The notes below the pieces were generated by a model, which ran no database searches, had not been told where the DNA came from, and saw only the letters and a list, made by a program, of their open reading frames with translations. Of a DNA stretch of 64,000 bases, positions 7,301 through 17,174 are shown in pieces (position 1 is the first letter of the stretch; the number at the start of each line of letters is the position of its first letter). The translations under genes and the position numbers were made by a program. The DNA comes from Antarcticimicrobium luteum (GTDB lineage Bacteria; Pseudomonadota; Alphaproteobacteria; Rhodobacterales; Rhodobacteraceae). Where the stretch lies: the NCBI RefSeq assembly GCF_004358185.1, contig NZ_SMUV01000061.1:46723-110722 (forward strand). The letters are read 5' to 3'.

Positions 7301-8719
7301 ATGGGCAAGGCAGCGATGACAGGCATTCTCAGGACGGCGGCACTGGTGGGGGGGCTCGCGCTGGCGGCGCTGGGCCCCAGATCCGCCCAGGCGGAAAACA
7401 TCGTCGACGCCCTGATCGGCGCCTACAACACCAGCGGGCTACTGGAACAGAACCGCGCGGTGCTGCGGGCCGCCGACGAGGATGTGGCCACGGCAGTGGC
7501 GCAGCTGCGCCCGGTAATTTCCTGGACCACGCAGGTATCCCGGACGCTGCTCAATGGGACGTCCAATGGCGTGGCCTTCAGCAACCCGTCATCCGACCTC
7601 TTCACCGGCCTGTCGATCAGCCAGCTTCTTTATGATGGCGGCGCGCGCGCGCTGAGCAAGCAGGGGGCGCAGGAAACCGTGCTGGCCACCCGCCAGCAGC
7701 TTCTGAGCATCGAGCAGCAGATCCTGTTCCGCGCCGCCTCGGCCTATCTCAACGTGGTGCTGCAAACCGAAAACGTTGCGCTGCGCCAGAACAACGTGCG
7801 CCTGCTGGGCGAGGAACTGCGCGCCGCGCAGGACCGGTTCGACGTCGGCGAGGTGACCCGCACCGACGTGGCGCTGGCCGAGGCGCAGCTTGCCGCGGCG
7901 CGGTCGGGCCTGTCCGCCGCGCGCGGCTCGCTGGTCAGCGCGCAGGCCGAGTACGCCGCCGCGGTGGGCCGCAAGCCCGGGCCGCTGGCCGGGCAGCCCC
8001 GCCTGCCCAAGGCTGCCGCCTCGCTCGGGGCGGCAACGGACATCGCCGTGCGCAACCATCCCGCCATCCTGGCGGCGCAGCATCAGGTGAAGGCCGCCGA
8101 ACTGGTGGCGCAGAGCCAGGCCAAGACCATGGGGCCGTCGGCCTCGCTGTCGGGGAGTTTCGGTCTGACCGACGATATGGACAGCCTCGACCGCTCCAAG
8201 AACGCCACGGTGTCGCTCACGGTGACGCAGCCGATCTATCAGGGGGGCGCGCTGTCGTCGCAGTACCGCCGGGCGCTGGCTGGCCGGGACGCGGCCAAAT
8301 CCAGTTTGCTGACCGCGCAGCAGGATGTGGTTCAGGGCGTGGCGAATGCCTTTATCCGGCTCGAGGTGGCGCGCGCCAACCTGATCTCCTCGGCCGAGCA
8401 GGTGCGCGCGGCGCGCGTGGCCTTCGAGGGGGTCCGCGAAGAGGCGACCCTGGGCGCGCGCACGACGCTGGACGTTCTGTCGGCCGAACAGGATCTGCTG
8501 GATGCGCAGACCAACCAGATTTCGGCCCGTTCGGAAGAGGCGGTCGCCTCGTACCAACTGTTGCAGGCGCAGGGGCTTCTGACCGCCGAGCGGCTGGGGC
8601 TGGCGGTGCAGATCTATGATCCCACGCTCTACTACAACCTTGTGAAGACCGCGCCGTCCCGGCTCAGCAAACGCAGCAAGGATCTGGACAGGGTGCTCAA
8701 GGCGCTGGGCAAGCGTTGA
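7301..8719 (+). CDS. tolC: TolC-family outer-membrane efflux/type I secretion channel
   Basis: The 472-residue protein has a signal peptide ending at AQA (residue 31) and two tandem outer-membrane-efflux repeats rich in long amphipathic helices. Examples are VTRTDVALAEAQLAAARSGL and LGARTTLDVLSAEQDLLDAQ, diagnostic of TolC. It forms the trimeric outer-membrane duct for type I exporters and RND or ABC pumps. A start at 7301 follows a weak purine-rich site. It lies between pcm and the PopZ-like gene. No inner-membrane partner is encoded next to it, so it probably serves exporters elsewhere; the VCBS protein at 58010-60760 is a possible distant client. Confidence 0.92.
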   Translation: MGKAAMTGILRTAALVGGLALAALGPRSAQAENIVDALIGAYNTSGLLEQNRAVLRAADEDVATAVAQLRPVISWTTQVSRTLLNGTSNGVAFSNPSSDLFTGLSISQLLYDGGARALSKQGAQETVLATRQQLLSIEQQILFRAASAYLNVVLQTENVALRQNNVRLLGEELRAAQDRFDVGEVTRTDVALAEAQLAAARSGLSAARGSLVSAQAEYAAAVGRKPGPLAGQPRLPKAAASLGAATDIAVRNHPAILAAQHQVKAAELVAQSQAKTMGPSASLSGSFGLTDDMDSLDRSKNATVSLTVTQPIYQGGALSSQYRRALAGRDAAKSSLLTAQQDVVQGVANAFIRLEVARANLISSAEQVRAARVAFEGVREEATLGARTTLDVLSAEQDLLDAQTNQISARSEEAVASYQLLQAQGLLTAERLGLAVQIYDPTLYYNLVKTAPSRLSKRSKDLDRVLKALGKR

Positions 8720-8794
8720 GAATTCTCCGCTTTCGGTTGTGAGAATCCCGGGCAGAGGCTACACTCCTGCCCGAGGTGAGAGTGGATAACAACA

Positions 8795-9751
8795 ATGTCT
8801 GAACCCGTCACGCATGCACAGATCGAGGATGTGTTATCCTCGATCCGTCGTCTGGTCAGCGAGGACAACAGGTCCGACGCGCAGCCGGACGCGCCCGTTT
8901 CAGCCCCCGCAGAGACCGGCGAATCGGCCGCCGATAAAGTCGAGCGTCTGGTCCTGACGCCGGCGCTTCGGGTCAATGCGCCCGACCGGGCCGCCGCGGC
9001 CCCTGCCGAGGACGCGCCAGAGGCTGCGCCGGAGACGGATGCGGCCGGGACCACGGCCGCGGATGAGCTGTCCGGGACGCCCGAGACCGAGGCGCCGGCC
9101 CCCTGGGCCGACCCCGGCGCGACCCTGCTGGCGATGCCCCGGGGCAGGGCGGCCACGGACGAGGCTGTGTTTTTCGCGTCCGAGCCGTCCGCTCCTGAAC
9201 CGCCCAGCCCCGAGACGGGGGCAGGCGCCGCGCCGGAGCATGGCGAATTTGCTGATTATTTCGACGATGACGTTGCCCCGGACGCTGCGGCCGAGATCGA
9301 GGCGCCCCTGACTTTTCATTCGACCCGCGCCGAGAGCCTGAGCGCCAAGATCGAGGCGTTGGAGGCGGTGATCGGGCAGACCCGCGATCAGTGGGAGCCG
9401 GACGGAACCAGCGCGGAACCCTATTCCGGCACCCCGGCGCAGCCCATTGGCTGGACCGATGCGGAAGGTGAGGGCGCGCGCGAAGACGATCCCCGATCGC
9501 CGACAATCGAGGATGCGGCGAAAACGGCGGATGCTGACGATCGCGCCGCCGCCCGGTCCGCCGCCGATCCGGAGGTGGAGGATCTGGCCGCCGATGAGGC
9601 GGTGATCGACGAGGACAGCCTGCGCGAACTGGTCGCCGAAATCGTGCGTCAGGAATTGCAGGGCGCCCTGGGCGAGCGCATCACCCGCAACGTGCGCAAG
9701 CTGGTGCGGCGCGAGATTCACCGCGCCCTGGCGGCGCAGGATCTCGACTAG
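8795..9751 (+). CDS. PopZ-like/DUF2497 polar organising protein
   Basis: The 318-residue protein has three parts typical of this family. A short conserved N-terminus (AQIEDVLSSIRRLVSED) is followed by a long acidic, Pro/Ala-rich low-complexity middle (about 30-240) and a conserved helical C-terminus (LRELVAEIVRQELQGAL, then ITRNVRKLVRREIHRAL). In Caulobacter PopZ these parts give a polar scaffold that anchors ParB and other pole proteins. In Rhodobacterales the gene sits between tolC and valS or near them. The full middle region diverges from Caulobacter, so PopZ function is by homology only. Confidence 0.8.
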   Translation: MSEPVTHAQIEDVLSSIRRLVSEDNRSDAQPDAPVSAPAETGESAADKVERLVLTPALRVNAPDRAAAAPAEDAPEAAPETDAAGTTAADELSGTPETEAPAPWADPGATLLAMPRGRAATDEAVFFASEPSAPEPPSPETGAGAAPEHGEFADYFDDDVAPDAAAEIEAPLTFHSTRAESLSAKIEALEAVIGQTRDQWEPDGTSAEPYSGTPAQPIGWTDAEGEGAREDDPRSPTIEDAAKTADADDRAAARSAADPEVEDLAADEAVIDEDSLRELVAEIVRQELQGALGERITRNVRKLVRREIHRALAAQDLD

Positions 9752-10047
9752 ACGACAGGTGAGCCGGGTCCGACGGGCCCCCGGCTCGTTGCCGACGCTC
9801 GACAAACAAAGCAAGCCGCACAAGCGCCGGACCGGGGGCTGGCGCTGCTACCTCTGATCGGCGCGTTTTTACGGCAGTCAAATCCGGACGACCTCTGAGG
9901 GATGCGCTTGCGCGTCTCGCGGTGATCGCATGGACTGCAATCGCCTGCCGACAGTGCATTTCTCCGCAATGCGCGAGAGGCGGCCTTCGGCCTTGTTCCG
10001 TACTGGGGGGCTCGAAGGTTGCAGGGGTAAGGGGTGTCCGCGCCGCT
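9752..10047. other. Intergenic region, no gene seen
   Basis: The convergent gap between the PopZ-like gene and cobQ holds a GC hairpin at 9761-9787 (GAGCCGGG pairing with CCCGGCTC, followed by GTTG), a possible terminator without a strong T run. No convincing ORF or RNA gene is visible. Confidence 0.5.
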
Positions 10048-11511
10048 CTACGCCCGCACGGGCGCGGCCAGCCACAACAGCGCCTCCACATCCATATAGG
10101 TCTCCAGATGGTCGGCCAGCGCGTCCAGCGTGGCCTCGACCCCGGCCTCATAGGCGTGTTCGGACCGATGCCCCAGACCGGCGAGGAAACCGGTGCGGAA
10201 GGTGTCGGAGCTGAAGATCCCGTGCAGATAGCTGCCCCGCACCCGCCCGTCGGGCGAAGCCGCGCCCTCGGTCCGCCCGTCCACCGACAGCCAGCCGCGC
10301 GCCCGGTCCGGCCCCTCGGTCCGGCCCATGTGGATCTCATAGCCGCTGACAGGCGCGCCGCCGGGCAGGGCGGTCGCCTGGCGCAACCTGACCTGCTTGT
10401 CCCCCAGCATCACCGTCTCGACGTCGAGCAGCCCCAGACCGGGCTCGGCGCCCGGCGCGCCCTCGACCCCCTCGGGATCGGAAATGCGGCGCCCCAGCAT
10501 CTGATAGCCGCCGCAGAGGCCCAGAACGTGACCGCCGCGGCGAAGGTGCGCGTGGATGTCGATGTCCCACCCCTGCGCCCGCAGAAACGCCAGATCGCCG
10601 CGGGTGGATTTGCTGCCGGGGATCAGCACCAGATCGGCGTCGCCGGGGAGCGCCCGTCCCGGCGGCACGATCTGGACCGTGACGGCGGGCTCGGCGGCCA
10701 GCGGATCGAGATCGTCGAAATTCGCCATCCGCGGCAGCTGCGGCACCGCCACCTTGCAGGCGCCGTCCCGGTCGGCCCCGCGCGAGGCGATGTCCATCAT
10801 GTCCTCGGCAGGCAGTTTCCAAGCGTCATGGAACCATGGCACCACCCCCAGGCAGGGCCAGCCGGTGCGCGCGGCAATATCGTCGCGGCCGGCATCGAAC
10901 AGCGCCAGATCGCCGCGAAAGCGGTTGACGGCGAAGCCGGCGATCCGGGCGAGATCGCCAGCGTCGAGCACCGCCTGCGTGCCGACGATCTGGGCGATGA
11001 CGCCGCCGCGGTCGATGTCGCCGACCAGCACCACCGGCACCCCGGCGGCGGTGGCGAAGCCCATGTTGGCGATGTCGCCGCGGCGCAGATTGGTTTCCGC
11101 CGGGCTGCCGGCCCCCTCGACCAGGATCAGATCCGCATCGGCGGCAAGGCGGCGGAAGCTTTCCAGCACCACGTTGAGCAGCGCGCCCTTGTCGCGCTGA
11201 TAGCGGGCGGCCTCCTGCGTGCTGCGGCGGCGGCCCTGCACCACCAGCTGCGCGCCGGTCTCGCTCTCGGGTTTCAGCAGGACCGGGTTCATGTCGGTGT
11301 GCGGTGCGCGTCCCGCCGCGCGGGCCTGCAGGGCCTGGGCGCGGCCGATCTCGCCGCCATCGGCGGTCACAGCGGCATTGTTGGACATATTCTGCGGCTT
11401 GAACGGCGCGACGCGTAATCCACGACGGGCGGCGGCCCGGCACAGGCCGGCCACCAGCAGCGATTTGCCGACATTGCTGCCGGTGCCCTGGATCATCAGC
11501 GCGCGGGTCAT
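10048..11511 (-). CDS. cobQ: Cobyric acid synthase (glutamine-hydrolysing)
   Basis: The 487-residue enzyme amidates adenosylcobyrinic acid a,c-diamide at four carboxyls in late cobalamin synthesis. The N-terminus [14 protein letters not shown] is the P-loop of the synthetase domain, followed by KPQNMSNNA. The C-terminal class I glutaminase part shows [11 protein letters not shown] with the nucleophile Cys and GSYLHGIF with the catalytic His. ATG 11511 is chosen because the P-loop begins directly after it and GAGGGAC lies upstream. It stands alone, with no other cob gene in the window. Confidence 0.95.
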   Translation of the reverse strand: MTRALMIQGTGSNVGKSLLVAGLCRAAARRGLRVAPFKPQNMSNNAAVTADGGEIGRAQALQARAAGRAPHTDMNPVLLKPESETGAQLVVQGRRRSTQEAARYQRDKGALLNVVLESFRRLAADADLILVEGAGSPAETNLRRGDIANMGFATAAGVPVVLVGDIDRGGVIAQIVGTQAVLDAGDLARIAGFAVNRFRGDLALFDAGRDDIAARTGWPCLGVVPWFHDAWKLPAEDMMDIASRGADRDGACKVAVPQLPRMANFDDLDPLAAEPAVTVQIVPPGRALPGDADLVLIPGSKSTRGDLAFLRAQGWDIDIHAHLRRGGHVLGLCGGYQMLGRRISDPEGVEGAPGAEPGLGLLDVETVMLGDKQVRLRQATALPGGAPVSGYEIHMGRTEGPDRARGWLSVDGRTEGAASPDGRVRGSYLHGIFSSDTFRTGFLAGLGHRSEHAYEAGVEATLDALADHLETYMDVEALLWLAAPVRA

Positions 11512-11571
11512 CGTCACAGGTCCCTCATCGCCCCCCGATGGCACCTTGGCAGAGCGGTGCCGACGGGAAAG

Positions 11572-11599
11572 AAAAAAACGCGCCCCGAAGGACGCGCTT
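11572..11599 (-). terminator. Rho-independent terminator of the DUF6280 gene
   Basis: On the minus strand a hairpin with a stem of about 10 base pairs and a 4-base loop (GCGCGTCC side pairing with GGGCGCG side) is followed by seven Ts. It lies just behind the stop of the gene at 11621-11941. Confidence 0.75.
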
Positions 11600-11620
11600 C
11601 TCAGGAAAAGGGGGAATTGC

Positions 11621-11941
11621 TCAGGCGGCCTCGGCCTGCTGGGCGGCGTGGCGACGCTCGCTCTCTTCGCGCGACAACGCGACCGAGGTGCGCACGCCCT
11701 TGGAGACAAAGTCCATCAGGCCGCTGACGACACGTTCATTCGGGTCGATCCCGGCGCAGCTCAGCACTTCGCGCCCATCGCGGGAGCGGGCCCAGCGGGC
11801 GATCTGCTCGGGGCCATTGCCATATTTCTTGTCATCGGCGATCGCATCGTCGAGGGCGGCCAGTACAACGGCCGCGAACAGTTTACGTGCACGGTTGCCT
11901 TGCTCGTTATTGAAGGCGGTGCCGTCAACGAAATCTTTCAT
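11621..11941 (-). CDS. DUF6280-type conserved Rhodobacterales protein
   Basis: The 106-residue soluble protein begins [20 protein letters not shown] and contains [20 protein letters not shown] and [11 protein letters not shown] recall this pattern from small conserved proteins of Rhodobacterales (DUF6280), function unknown. ATG 11941 has a GGAAAAC-type site upstream; an in-frame ATG 26 codons earlier (12019) adds unconserved sequence. It has its own terminator, so it appears monocistronic. Family naming is from memory, without a search. Confidence 0.65.
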   Translation of the reverse strand: MKDFVDGTAFNNEQGNRARKLFAAVVLAALDDAIADDKKYGNGPEQIARWARSRDGREVLSCAGIDPNERVVSGLMDFVSKGVRTSVALSREESERRHAAQQAEAA

Positions 11942-12159
11942 CCCGTTTTCCTTGTTTTTCTTGCTCTTGCAATTTTCGGCGTGGCGTTGCTTATGACTGA
12001 TCGAAACCGATTCGGGCACCCCGTTTCTGCATGGCAGCGATGCGTCATGCGCATGGCTCTCTGCGGGTGCAGCACGATATATCGTTGTCTTGCCAGGCCC
12101 TGCACTGCCAGATATAGGGGCCGCAACCCGTGCATCAACCTTGCGTGAAGGATTTAGTC

Positions 12160-12723
12160 ATGCCCAAGATCAACGGAAACGAAATCCGCCCCGGCAATGT
12201 TCTGGAGCATAATGGCGGGTTGTGGGCGGCCGTCAAAGTGGACCACGTGAAGCCCGGCAAGGGCGGCGCCTTTGCCCAGGTCGAAATGCGCAACCTGCGC
12301 AACGGCTCGAAGCTGAACGAACGGTTCCGCAGCGCCGACAAGGTCGAGCGTGTGCGGCTGGAACAGAAGGACATGCAGTTCCTTTATGAAACCGACGGCA
12401 TGCTGGTTTTCATGGATACCGAGACCTACGATCAGGTCGAGCTGCCGGCTGCGATTCTTGGCGATCGCCGCCCGTTCCTGCAGGACGGCATGACCATCCT
12501 GGTGGAATTCCATGAGGCCGAGGCGCTGAATGCCACGCTGCCGCAGAAAGTCACCTGCCGGATCGCCGAGACCGAGCCGGTGGTAAAGGGTCAGACCGCC
12601 GCCAACAGCTTCAAGCCGGCGATCCTGGACAACGGGGTCAAGGTGATGGTGCCGCCCTTTGTCGGTCAGGACGAGGACATCATCGTCAACACCGAGACGA
12701 TGGAATACGCCGAACGCGCCTGA
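12160..12723 (+). CDS. efp: Translation elongation factor P
   Basis: The 187-residue factor is tRNA-shaped and relieves ribosome stalling at polyproline. The N-terminal KOW-like domain has [12 protein letters not shown], whose loop Lys is the usual modification position, followed by the two OB domains and the signature near the C-terminus ([20 protein letters not shown]). The start at 12160 follows GAAGGA. A strong terminator follows at 12753-12780. No modification enzymes (EpmA/EpmB) are nearby. Confidence 0.97.
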   Translation: MPKINGNEIRPGNVLEHNGGLWAAVKVDHVKPGKGGAFAQVEMRNLRNGSKLNERFRSADKVERVRLEQKDMQFLYETDGMLVFMDTETYDQVELPAAILGDRRPFLQDGMTILVEFHEAEALNATLPQKVTCRIAETEPVVKGQTAANSFKPAILDNGVKVMVPPFVGQDEDIIVNTETMEYAERA

Positions 12724-12752
12724 GGGCGACGGCAGGTCTGATCGTTTGCAAG

Positions 12753-12780
12753 GGGCGGGTGTTCAGCACCCGCCCTTTTT
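12753..12780 (+). terminator. Rho-independent terminator of efp
   Basis: GGGCGGGTG (12753-12761) and CACCCGCCC (12767-12775) form a perfect 9-base stem with a TTCAG loop, followed by five Ts. Confidence 0.92.
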
Positions 12781-12974
12781 CGATTGCGCCGCGGTGAGAG
12801 GAACTCCCTGCGTGCAGCGGCAGGTGAAGGCGCCGACGTCTTGCAGTGCCGGCTTTGGCGAAACAAAGCCGCCGCCAGACTGAACCCTCTTGCCCGCAAT
12901 CAAGGCGGGAGGCGCGACTGGGCAGCGCCCGACCGGCCCTCTGCCGGGCGGTGGGGCGAGACGGGGGAAGGGCC

Positions 12975-13592
12975 TCAGAGGCTCTCCAGAATCGCCGCCC
13001 GGGCGCGCATCAGGCTGCGCGCATCCACGAACCGGGGGGTTTTCTGCATATAGGCGCGGAAGGCGTCGCCATAGCCCTGCATCAGCCAGCGCTCCTCGTT
13101 CAGCACGAAGAGGAAGTAGAGCAGGAACAGAACCCCGGCGAGGCCCAGCGTGATCAGCGACCCGCTGGCGATGCCGAGGCCGACGGTGGCCAGCACCGAG
13201 GTGACATATTGCGGGTTGCGCGAATATTCATACATGCCGCTGGTCACCAGCCCGTCGCTGGCGCAATAGGTATTCTCGATGCCGAGGAACCTGTAGCCCC
13301 AGAGGGTGATTCCAAAGGCGACCGCCATCAGCGGCACGCCGACCGCGTAGCGGCTCCAGTGACCCCAGCCGTGGGTTCCGATCTCCAGCAGGGCAAAGAC
13401 GACTGTGGCGCCGCAAAAGATGCGGAACAGGCCAAAGGCGGTGTGGTGGCGAACCGGCGCCTCATCGCCCGCCGGCCAGAAGCCGAAGCCGGGGCGGTAG
13501 AGATTCCAGGCCAGCAGCCCGCCCAGCAGCAGGGCGGCGGCAATGGCGGTGATCAGCGAGGCGCTGTGAAGGGAAAGCAGACTATCACGCAT
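12975..13592 (-). CDS. Isoprenylcysteine/phospholipid methyltransferase-type membrane protein
   Basis: The 205-residue protein has about five transmembrane segments and the C-terminal signature of the ICMT/PEMT superfamily: GMYEYSRNPQYVTSVLATVG, and EERWLMQGYGDAFRAYMQ near the end. Family members bind S-adenosylmethionine in the membrane and methylate lipids or small hydrophobic substrates; many bacterial copies are uncharacterised. It stands alone on the minus strand, convergent with efp and its terminator. The substrate cannot be told. Confidence 0.75.
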   Translation of the reverse strand: MRDSLLSLHSASLITAIAAALLLGGLLAWNLYRPGFGFWPAGDEAPVRHHTAFGLFRIFCGATVVFALLEIGTHGWGHWSRYAVGVPLMAVAFGITLWGYRFLGIENTYCASDGLVTSGMYEYSRNPQYVTSVLATVGLGIASGSLITLGLAGVLFLLYFLFVLNEERWLMQGYGDAFRAYMQKTPRFVDARSLMRARAAILESL

Positions 13593-13672
13593 GGGTCGAT
13601 CCGGTCCTGACTCCAGTTTGGTGCGAAACTGGACGTTTCAAAACACGGCAATACAACAGGCGGATGACAGCC

Positions 13673-13708
13673 GGGCGCGCCGGGGCTTTGGGGCGCGCCG
13701 GGGCTTTG
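13673..13708. repeat. Two-copy 18-bp tandem repeat
   Basis: GGGCGCGCCGGGGCTTTG occurs twice head-to-tail (13673-13690 and 13691-13708), ending seven bases before the ygfZ stop codon on the non-coding side. It does not form an obvious terminator hairpin. Confidence 0.85.
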
Positions 13709-13714
13709 GGGATG

Positions 13715-14449
13715 TCAGATCAGGCTGACGCGCGCCTCGCCCGCCTGCATCGCGCCTGTCGCGCGGTCGAGGCGCAGATAAGCGATGCCGTGACCGCCCG
13801 ACTGGGTATAAAGCATTCCGGCGGGTTTGCCGTCGGCGGTGATCGCGGTGCCCACCGGGGCCGACCCCTCGACACGCACACGGCGCAGCCCCTTGCGCAG
13901 CTCGGTCTTGTGCTTCATCCGCGCGGTGACCTCCTGGCCGACATAGCAGCCCTTGCGGAAATCGACGCCGTTCAGCGCCTCGAACCCGGCCTCGAGGATA
14001 TAGCTGTCCGGCGTCAGCTCGATGCCGGTCTCGGGGATGCAATGGGCGACCCGGATCGCATCCCAATCGCTGTCGTCGTCGGACTCGGCGGCCTCGGAAT
14101 AGGCGCGCCAGCCCAGATCCGGGTGACGCGGATCGGGCAGGGCGCCGGCTGGGGCGGGGCCGGTGCCGCGTTGCAGGTGCAGGTCGGTGGGCGAAATGGT
14201 GACTTTGGCCCGGAGCTTGTACATGTTCAGGCGCTTGACCAGATCCTCGGCCAGCGCCTCGGCGACGTCGAGCAGAACCTCCGCCCCGTCCCGGGCGAGA
14301 AAGAAGTCGGCGATGAACTTGCCCTGCGGCGTCAGCAGCGCGGTATAGATCAGCCCGTCCCCGAGCTTGCCTATATCATTGGTGATCAGTCCCTGAAGGA
14401 ACTCCTCGGTCTCCGGTCCGGACAGGCGGAGGATGCGGCGCGCGGTCAT
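13715..14449 (-). CDS. ygfZ: YgfZ/GcvT-like folate-binding protein (iron-sulfur cluster factor)
   Basis: The 244-residue protein belongs to the COG0354 (YgfZ/IBA57) group, which helps assemble or repair certain [4Fe-4S] enzymes with tetrahydrofolate. The signature KGCYVGQEVTARMKHK lies near residue 170 and includes the conserved Cys. The N-terminal GcvT-like fold shows FLQGLITNDI. The start at 14449 is preceded by AGGAGC. It is divergent from the glycosyltransferase at 14519 with a 69-base gap. Confidence 0.88.
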   Translation of the reverse strand: MTARRILRLSGPETEEFLQGLITNDIGKLGDGLIYTALLTPQGKFIADFFLARDGAEVLLDVAEALAEDLVKRLNMYKLRAKVTISPTDLHLQRGTGPAPAGALPDPRHPDLGWRAYSEAAESDDDSDWDAIRVAHCIPETGIELTPDSYILEAGFEALNGVDFRKGCYVGQEVTARMKHKTELRKGLRRVRVEGSAPVGTAITADGKPAGMLYTQSGGHGIAYLRLDRATGAMQAGEARVSLI

Positions 14450-14518
14450 GTCGGGCTCCTTGCTTTCCCTTGCGGTTGATATAGGAAGCGAGGTCAGGTT
14501 GAACAGGGAAAGCCGCGC

Positions 14519-15214
14519 GTGCCCGCCCCGATCAGTGTCATCATTCCCACCCTCGACGCCGCGGACGAGTTGCCGGGCTGTCTGGCGGCGCTGACCGAGG
14601 GGCTGGTGGCCGGGCTGATCCGCGAACTGGTGGTGAGCGACGGCGGTTCGACCGATGCCACCTGCCGGTTAGCCGAGGCCGCCGGGGCGGTGGTGGTAAC
14701 CGGATCGCCCTCGCGCGGGGGACAGTTGCGCCGGGGCGTGGCGGAGGCGCGGGGGGCCTGGCTGCTGATCCTGCATGCCGATACCCAGCTGTCGCCGGGC
14801 TGGGCCGCGACGGTCGCCGCGCATCTGGAGCGCGAGGGCGCCGGGCCGGCCTATTTCCGTCTGCGGTTCCGGGCGCGTGGTTTGAGGCCGGCGTTGGTGG
14901 CCGGCTGGGCCAACCTGCGCGCGGGCCTCTTCGGGCTGCCATACGGGGATCAGGGATTGTTGCTGCGGCGCGCTGACTACGACCGCTCCGGCGGCTATCG
15001 CGACCAGCCGCTGATGGAGGATGTGGCGCTGGTCTGGGCGTTGGCCCGGGGGCCGGGACAGCCGCTGGCCGCCTTGCCTGCGCAGGCGCTGACCAGCGCG
15101 GCGCGCTATCAGCAGTCCGGCTGGCTGCGGCGCGGGGCGCGCAACCTGTGGACGCTGCTGCGCTATGCCATGGGGGCGGATCCGTCGGCGCTGGCGGCCC
15201 GCTACCGGCGGTAG
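14519..15214 (+). CDS. Family 2 glycosyltransferase (TIGR04283 type)
   Basis: The 231-residue GT-A fold protein begins at GTG with ISVIIPTLDAADELPGCLAA. It has VSDGGSTDAT (nucleotide-sugar binding) and LHADTQLSPGW (the DxD-like position), then YGDQGLLLRR and the acceptor motif LMEDVALV. This layout matches the TIGR04283 group, sometimes tied to arsenosugar biosynthesis. No arsenosugar partner gene adjoins it here, so the sugar and acceptor are open. An 8-base stem hairpin follows at 15227-15254. Confidence 0.82.
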   Translation: MPAPISVIIPTLDAADELPGCLAALTEGLVAGLIRELVVSDGGSTDATCRLAEAAGAVVVTGSPSRGGQLRRGVAEARGAWLLILHADTQLSPGWAATVAAHLEREGAGPAYFRLRFRARGLRPALVAGWANLRAGLFGLPYGDQGLLLRRADYDRSGGYRDQPLMEDVALVWALARGPGQPLAALPAQALTSAARYQQSGWLRRGARNLWTLLRYAMGADPSALAARYRR

Positions 15215-15226
15215 GGTCGGGCGCCG

Positions 15227-15254
15227 CCCTCTGGTCTGACGTCAAGCCAGAGGG
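15227..15254. terminator. Hairpin between convergent genes
   Basis: CCCTCTGG (15227-15234) pairs with CCAGAGGG (15247-15254). It lies just behind the glycosyltransferase stop. No T run follows on either strand, so terminator function is uncertain. Confidence 0.45.
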
Positions 15255-15311
15255 AGGGGACTGTGCCCCCTGAGCCTTTTCAATCAGAGAAAAAACCGGG
15301 CGCGGTGATGG

Positions 15312-17174
15312 TCAGCTGACCAGTTTGCGTACCGCCCGCCGCAGCCAGCCCTGACGCTCGGCCTTTTCCGCGACCGGAGTGGCGGCGGGCACCGGCCTGC
15401 CGCGGGCATCGACCAGCATCTTGCCGTCCTGAAACTGCAGCCGGTAGAGGTCGGCATAGATGCCACCGCGCGCCAGAAGCTCCTCGTGGGTGCCTTCGTC
15501 CACCGCGCGACCGCGATCCATCACCACGATCTTGTCGGCGTTGCGGATGGTCGAGAGGCGATGCGCGATCACCAGCGTCGTGCGCCCGCCCGAGAGCCGG
15601 TCCAGCGCCGCCTGCACCACCTTTTCCGACTGCGCGTCGAGCGCGCTGGTCGCCTCGTCCAGCAGCAGAATCGGCGTGTCGCGCAGCAGCGCCCGGGCGA
15701 TCACCACCCGCTGCCGCTGTCCCCCCGAAAGCGCCGAGCCGCGCGGCCCGACGCGGGTGTCGAGCCCGTTCGACAGGTTCGGCAGGAAATCCGAGACATG
15801 GGCGGCGTCCAGCACCTTTTTCAGCTGCGCCTCGCTGACATCGGTTCGGCCCAGCAGAATGTTCTCGCGCAGGGTTTCGTCGAACAGCAACGCGTCCTGA
15901 CTGACCACCGAGAACAGCCCCCGCAGCGCGGCGAGGTCCATGTCGCGCACATCGACGCCGCCGACGGCAACGCGGCCCGCTTGCGGATCCACCAGCCGGG
16001 TCAGCAGATTGTAGATGGTCGATTTTCCCGCGCCGGAGGCCCCCACCAGGGCGGTGGTCTTGCCTGGCTCGGCCGTCAGCGTCAGTCCGCGCAGCGCCGG
16101 CGCGGTGCCATAGCTGAGCGAGACGTCCTTCAGCGTGATCTGCGGCAGGCCCTTGGGCGCGGCAACCGGTTTCGCCGGCGAGGTCAGCCGGATCGGGGCG
16201 TCCATCAGTTCCTTGATCCGCTCGATCGCGGCGGCGGCCACCTGCCACAGCCCGCTGATCGAACCGAGACGGCGCACCGGCTCGAAGGTGAGGCCCATGG
16301 CGGTGAAAAAGCTCATGAACTGGCCGACGGTCTTTTCGCCCGAGACGATCTCGCCGCCGCCATAGATCAGCACCGCCATGAAGCCGACCCCGGCCATCAC
16401 ATCGATCAGCCCCGGGATCGCCGCGGTGCCGAAGGCGGCGCGAATTTCCGAGCCGACGAACTGGTCGGTCTTGTCCGCGTACTGGCGCTGCTGATAGCGT
16501 TCCAGCCCGTTCAGCTTGATCGGTACGATGCCGTGGAATATCTCGTCCAGCCGCGTCGCCAGGCCAGCGCCCAGATCGCGGGCGCTGCGGGCCTGGCTGC
16601 GCACGAAACGCTGGATCAGCGCCACCGGCAGGAACAGGACCGGCACGCCGATCAGGGTGATCGCGGTCCAGCGCCAGTCGACGCTGATCGCCACCGCCAT
16701 CAGCGCCAGAAGCGAGACCGCGTCGCGCCCCGCGCCGGTGATCACGGCGCGCCAGACGTCGTTGATCGCGTTCACATCGGTCTGCACCCGCTGGATCAGA
16801 AAGCCCGGCGGATGCGCCTGATGAAAGGCGCCGTCCTGACGCATGGCACGCGCCAGCAGGTCCAGCCGCAGGCTGGCCGCGGTGCGTTGGGAAATGCGGG
16901 TCAGCACCACCTGCTGGGTCACGCCGGAGGCTGCCCGCAGAACAAAGATCGCCATCACCGCCAGCGCCACCCCGGTGATCGCGCCGGTATCGCCGCCGAT
17001 GAAGATGTCGTCGAACATCGGCTGCATCATGTAGCTGAGCGCGCCCAGCATCGAGCCCTCGAGGGTCATGAAGAGCAGCGCGACCATCAGCCAGCCGACA
17101 TGCCGGTGCAGGTAGTTGCGCCACAGCCAGATCAGCAGCGTCGTGCTCTTGGCTCCTGCGGTGCTGTCGCTCAT
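15312..17174 (-). CDS. MsbA-type ABC exporter (fused membrane and ATPase domains)
   Basis: The 620-residue half-transporter has an N-terminal six-helix membrane domain (about 20-320) and a C-terminal ATPase. The ATPase shows Walker A GASGAGKST, signature LSGGQRQR, and Walker B ILLLDEATSALD followed by the H-loop IAHRLST. The architecture fits lipid A/MsbA-like or multidrug exporters and works as a homodimer in the inner membrane. Its start overlaps the stop of the upstream tyrosine phosphatase gene by four bases, so the two are cotranslated. The cargo is not visible; lipid flipping is the default family guess. Confidence 0.9.
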   Translation of the reverse strand: MSDSTAGAKSTTLLIWLWRNYLHRHVGWLMVALLFMTLEGSMLGALSYMMQPMFDDIFIGGDTGAITGVALAVMAIFVLRAASGVTQQVVLTRISQRTAASLRLDLLARAMRQDGAFHQAHPPGFLIQRVQTDVNAINDVWRAVITGAGRDAVSLLALMAVAISVDWRWTAITLIGVPVLFLPVALIQRFVRSQARSARDLGAGLATRLDEIFHGIVPIKLNGLERYQQRQYADKTDQFVGSEIRAAFGTAAIPGLIDVMAGVGFMAVLIYGGGEIVSGEKTVGQFMSFFTAMGLTFEPVRRLGSISGLWQVAAAAIERIKELMDAPIRLTSPAKPVAAPKGLPQITLKDVSLSYGTAPALRGLTLTAEPGKTTALVGASGAGKSTIYNLLTRLVDPQAGRVAVGGVDVRDMDLAALRGLFSVVSQDALLFDETLRENILLGRTDVSEAQLKKVLDAAHVSDFLPNLSNGLDTRVGPRGSALSGGQRQRVVIARALLRDTPILLLDEATSALDAQSEKVVQAALDRLSGGRTTLVIAHRLSTIRNADKIVVMDRGRAVDEGTHEELLARGGIYADLYRLQFQDGKMLVDARGRPVPAATPVAEKAERQGWLRRAVRKLVS

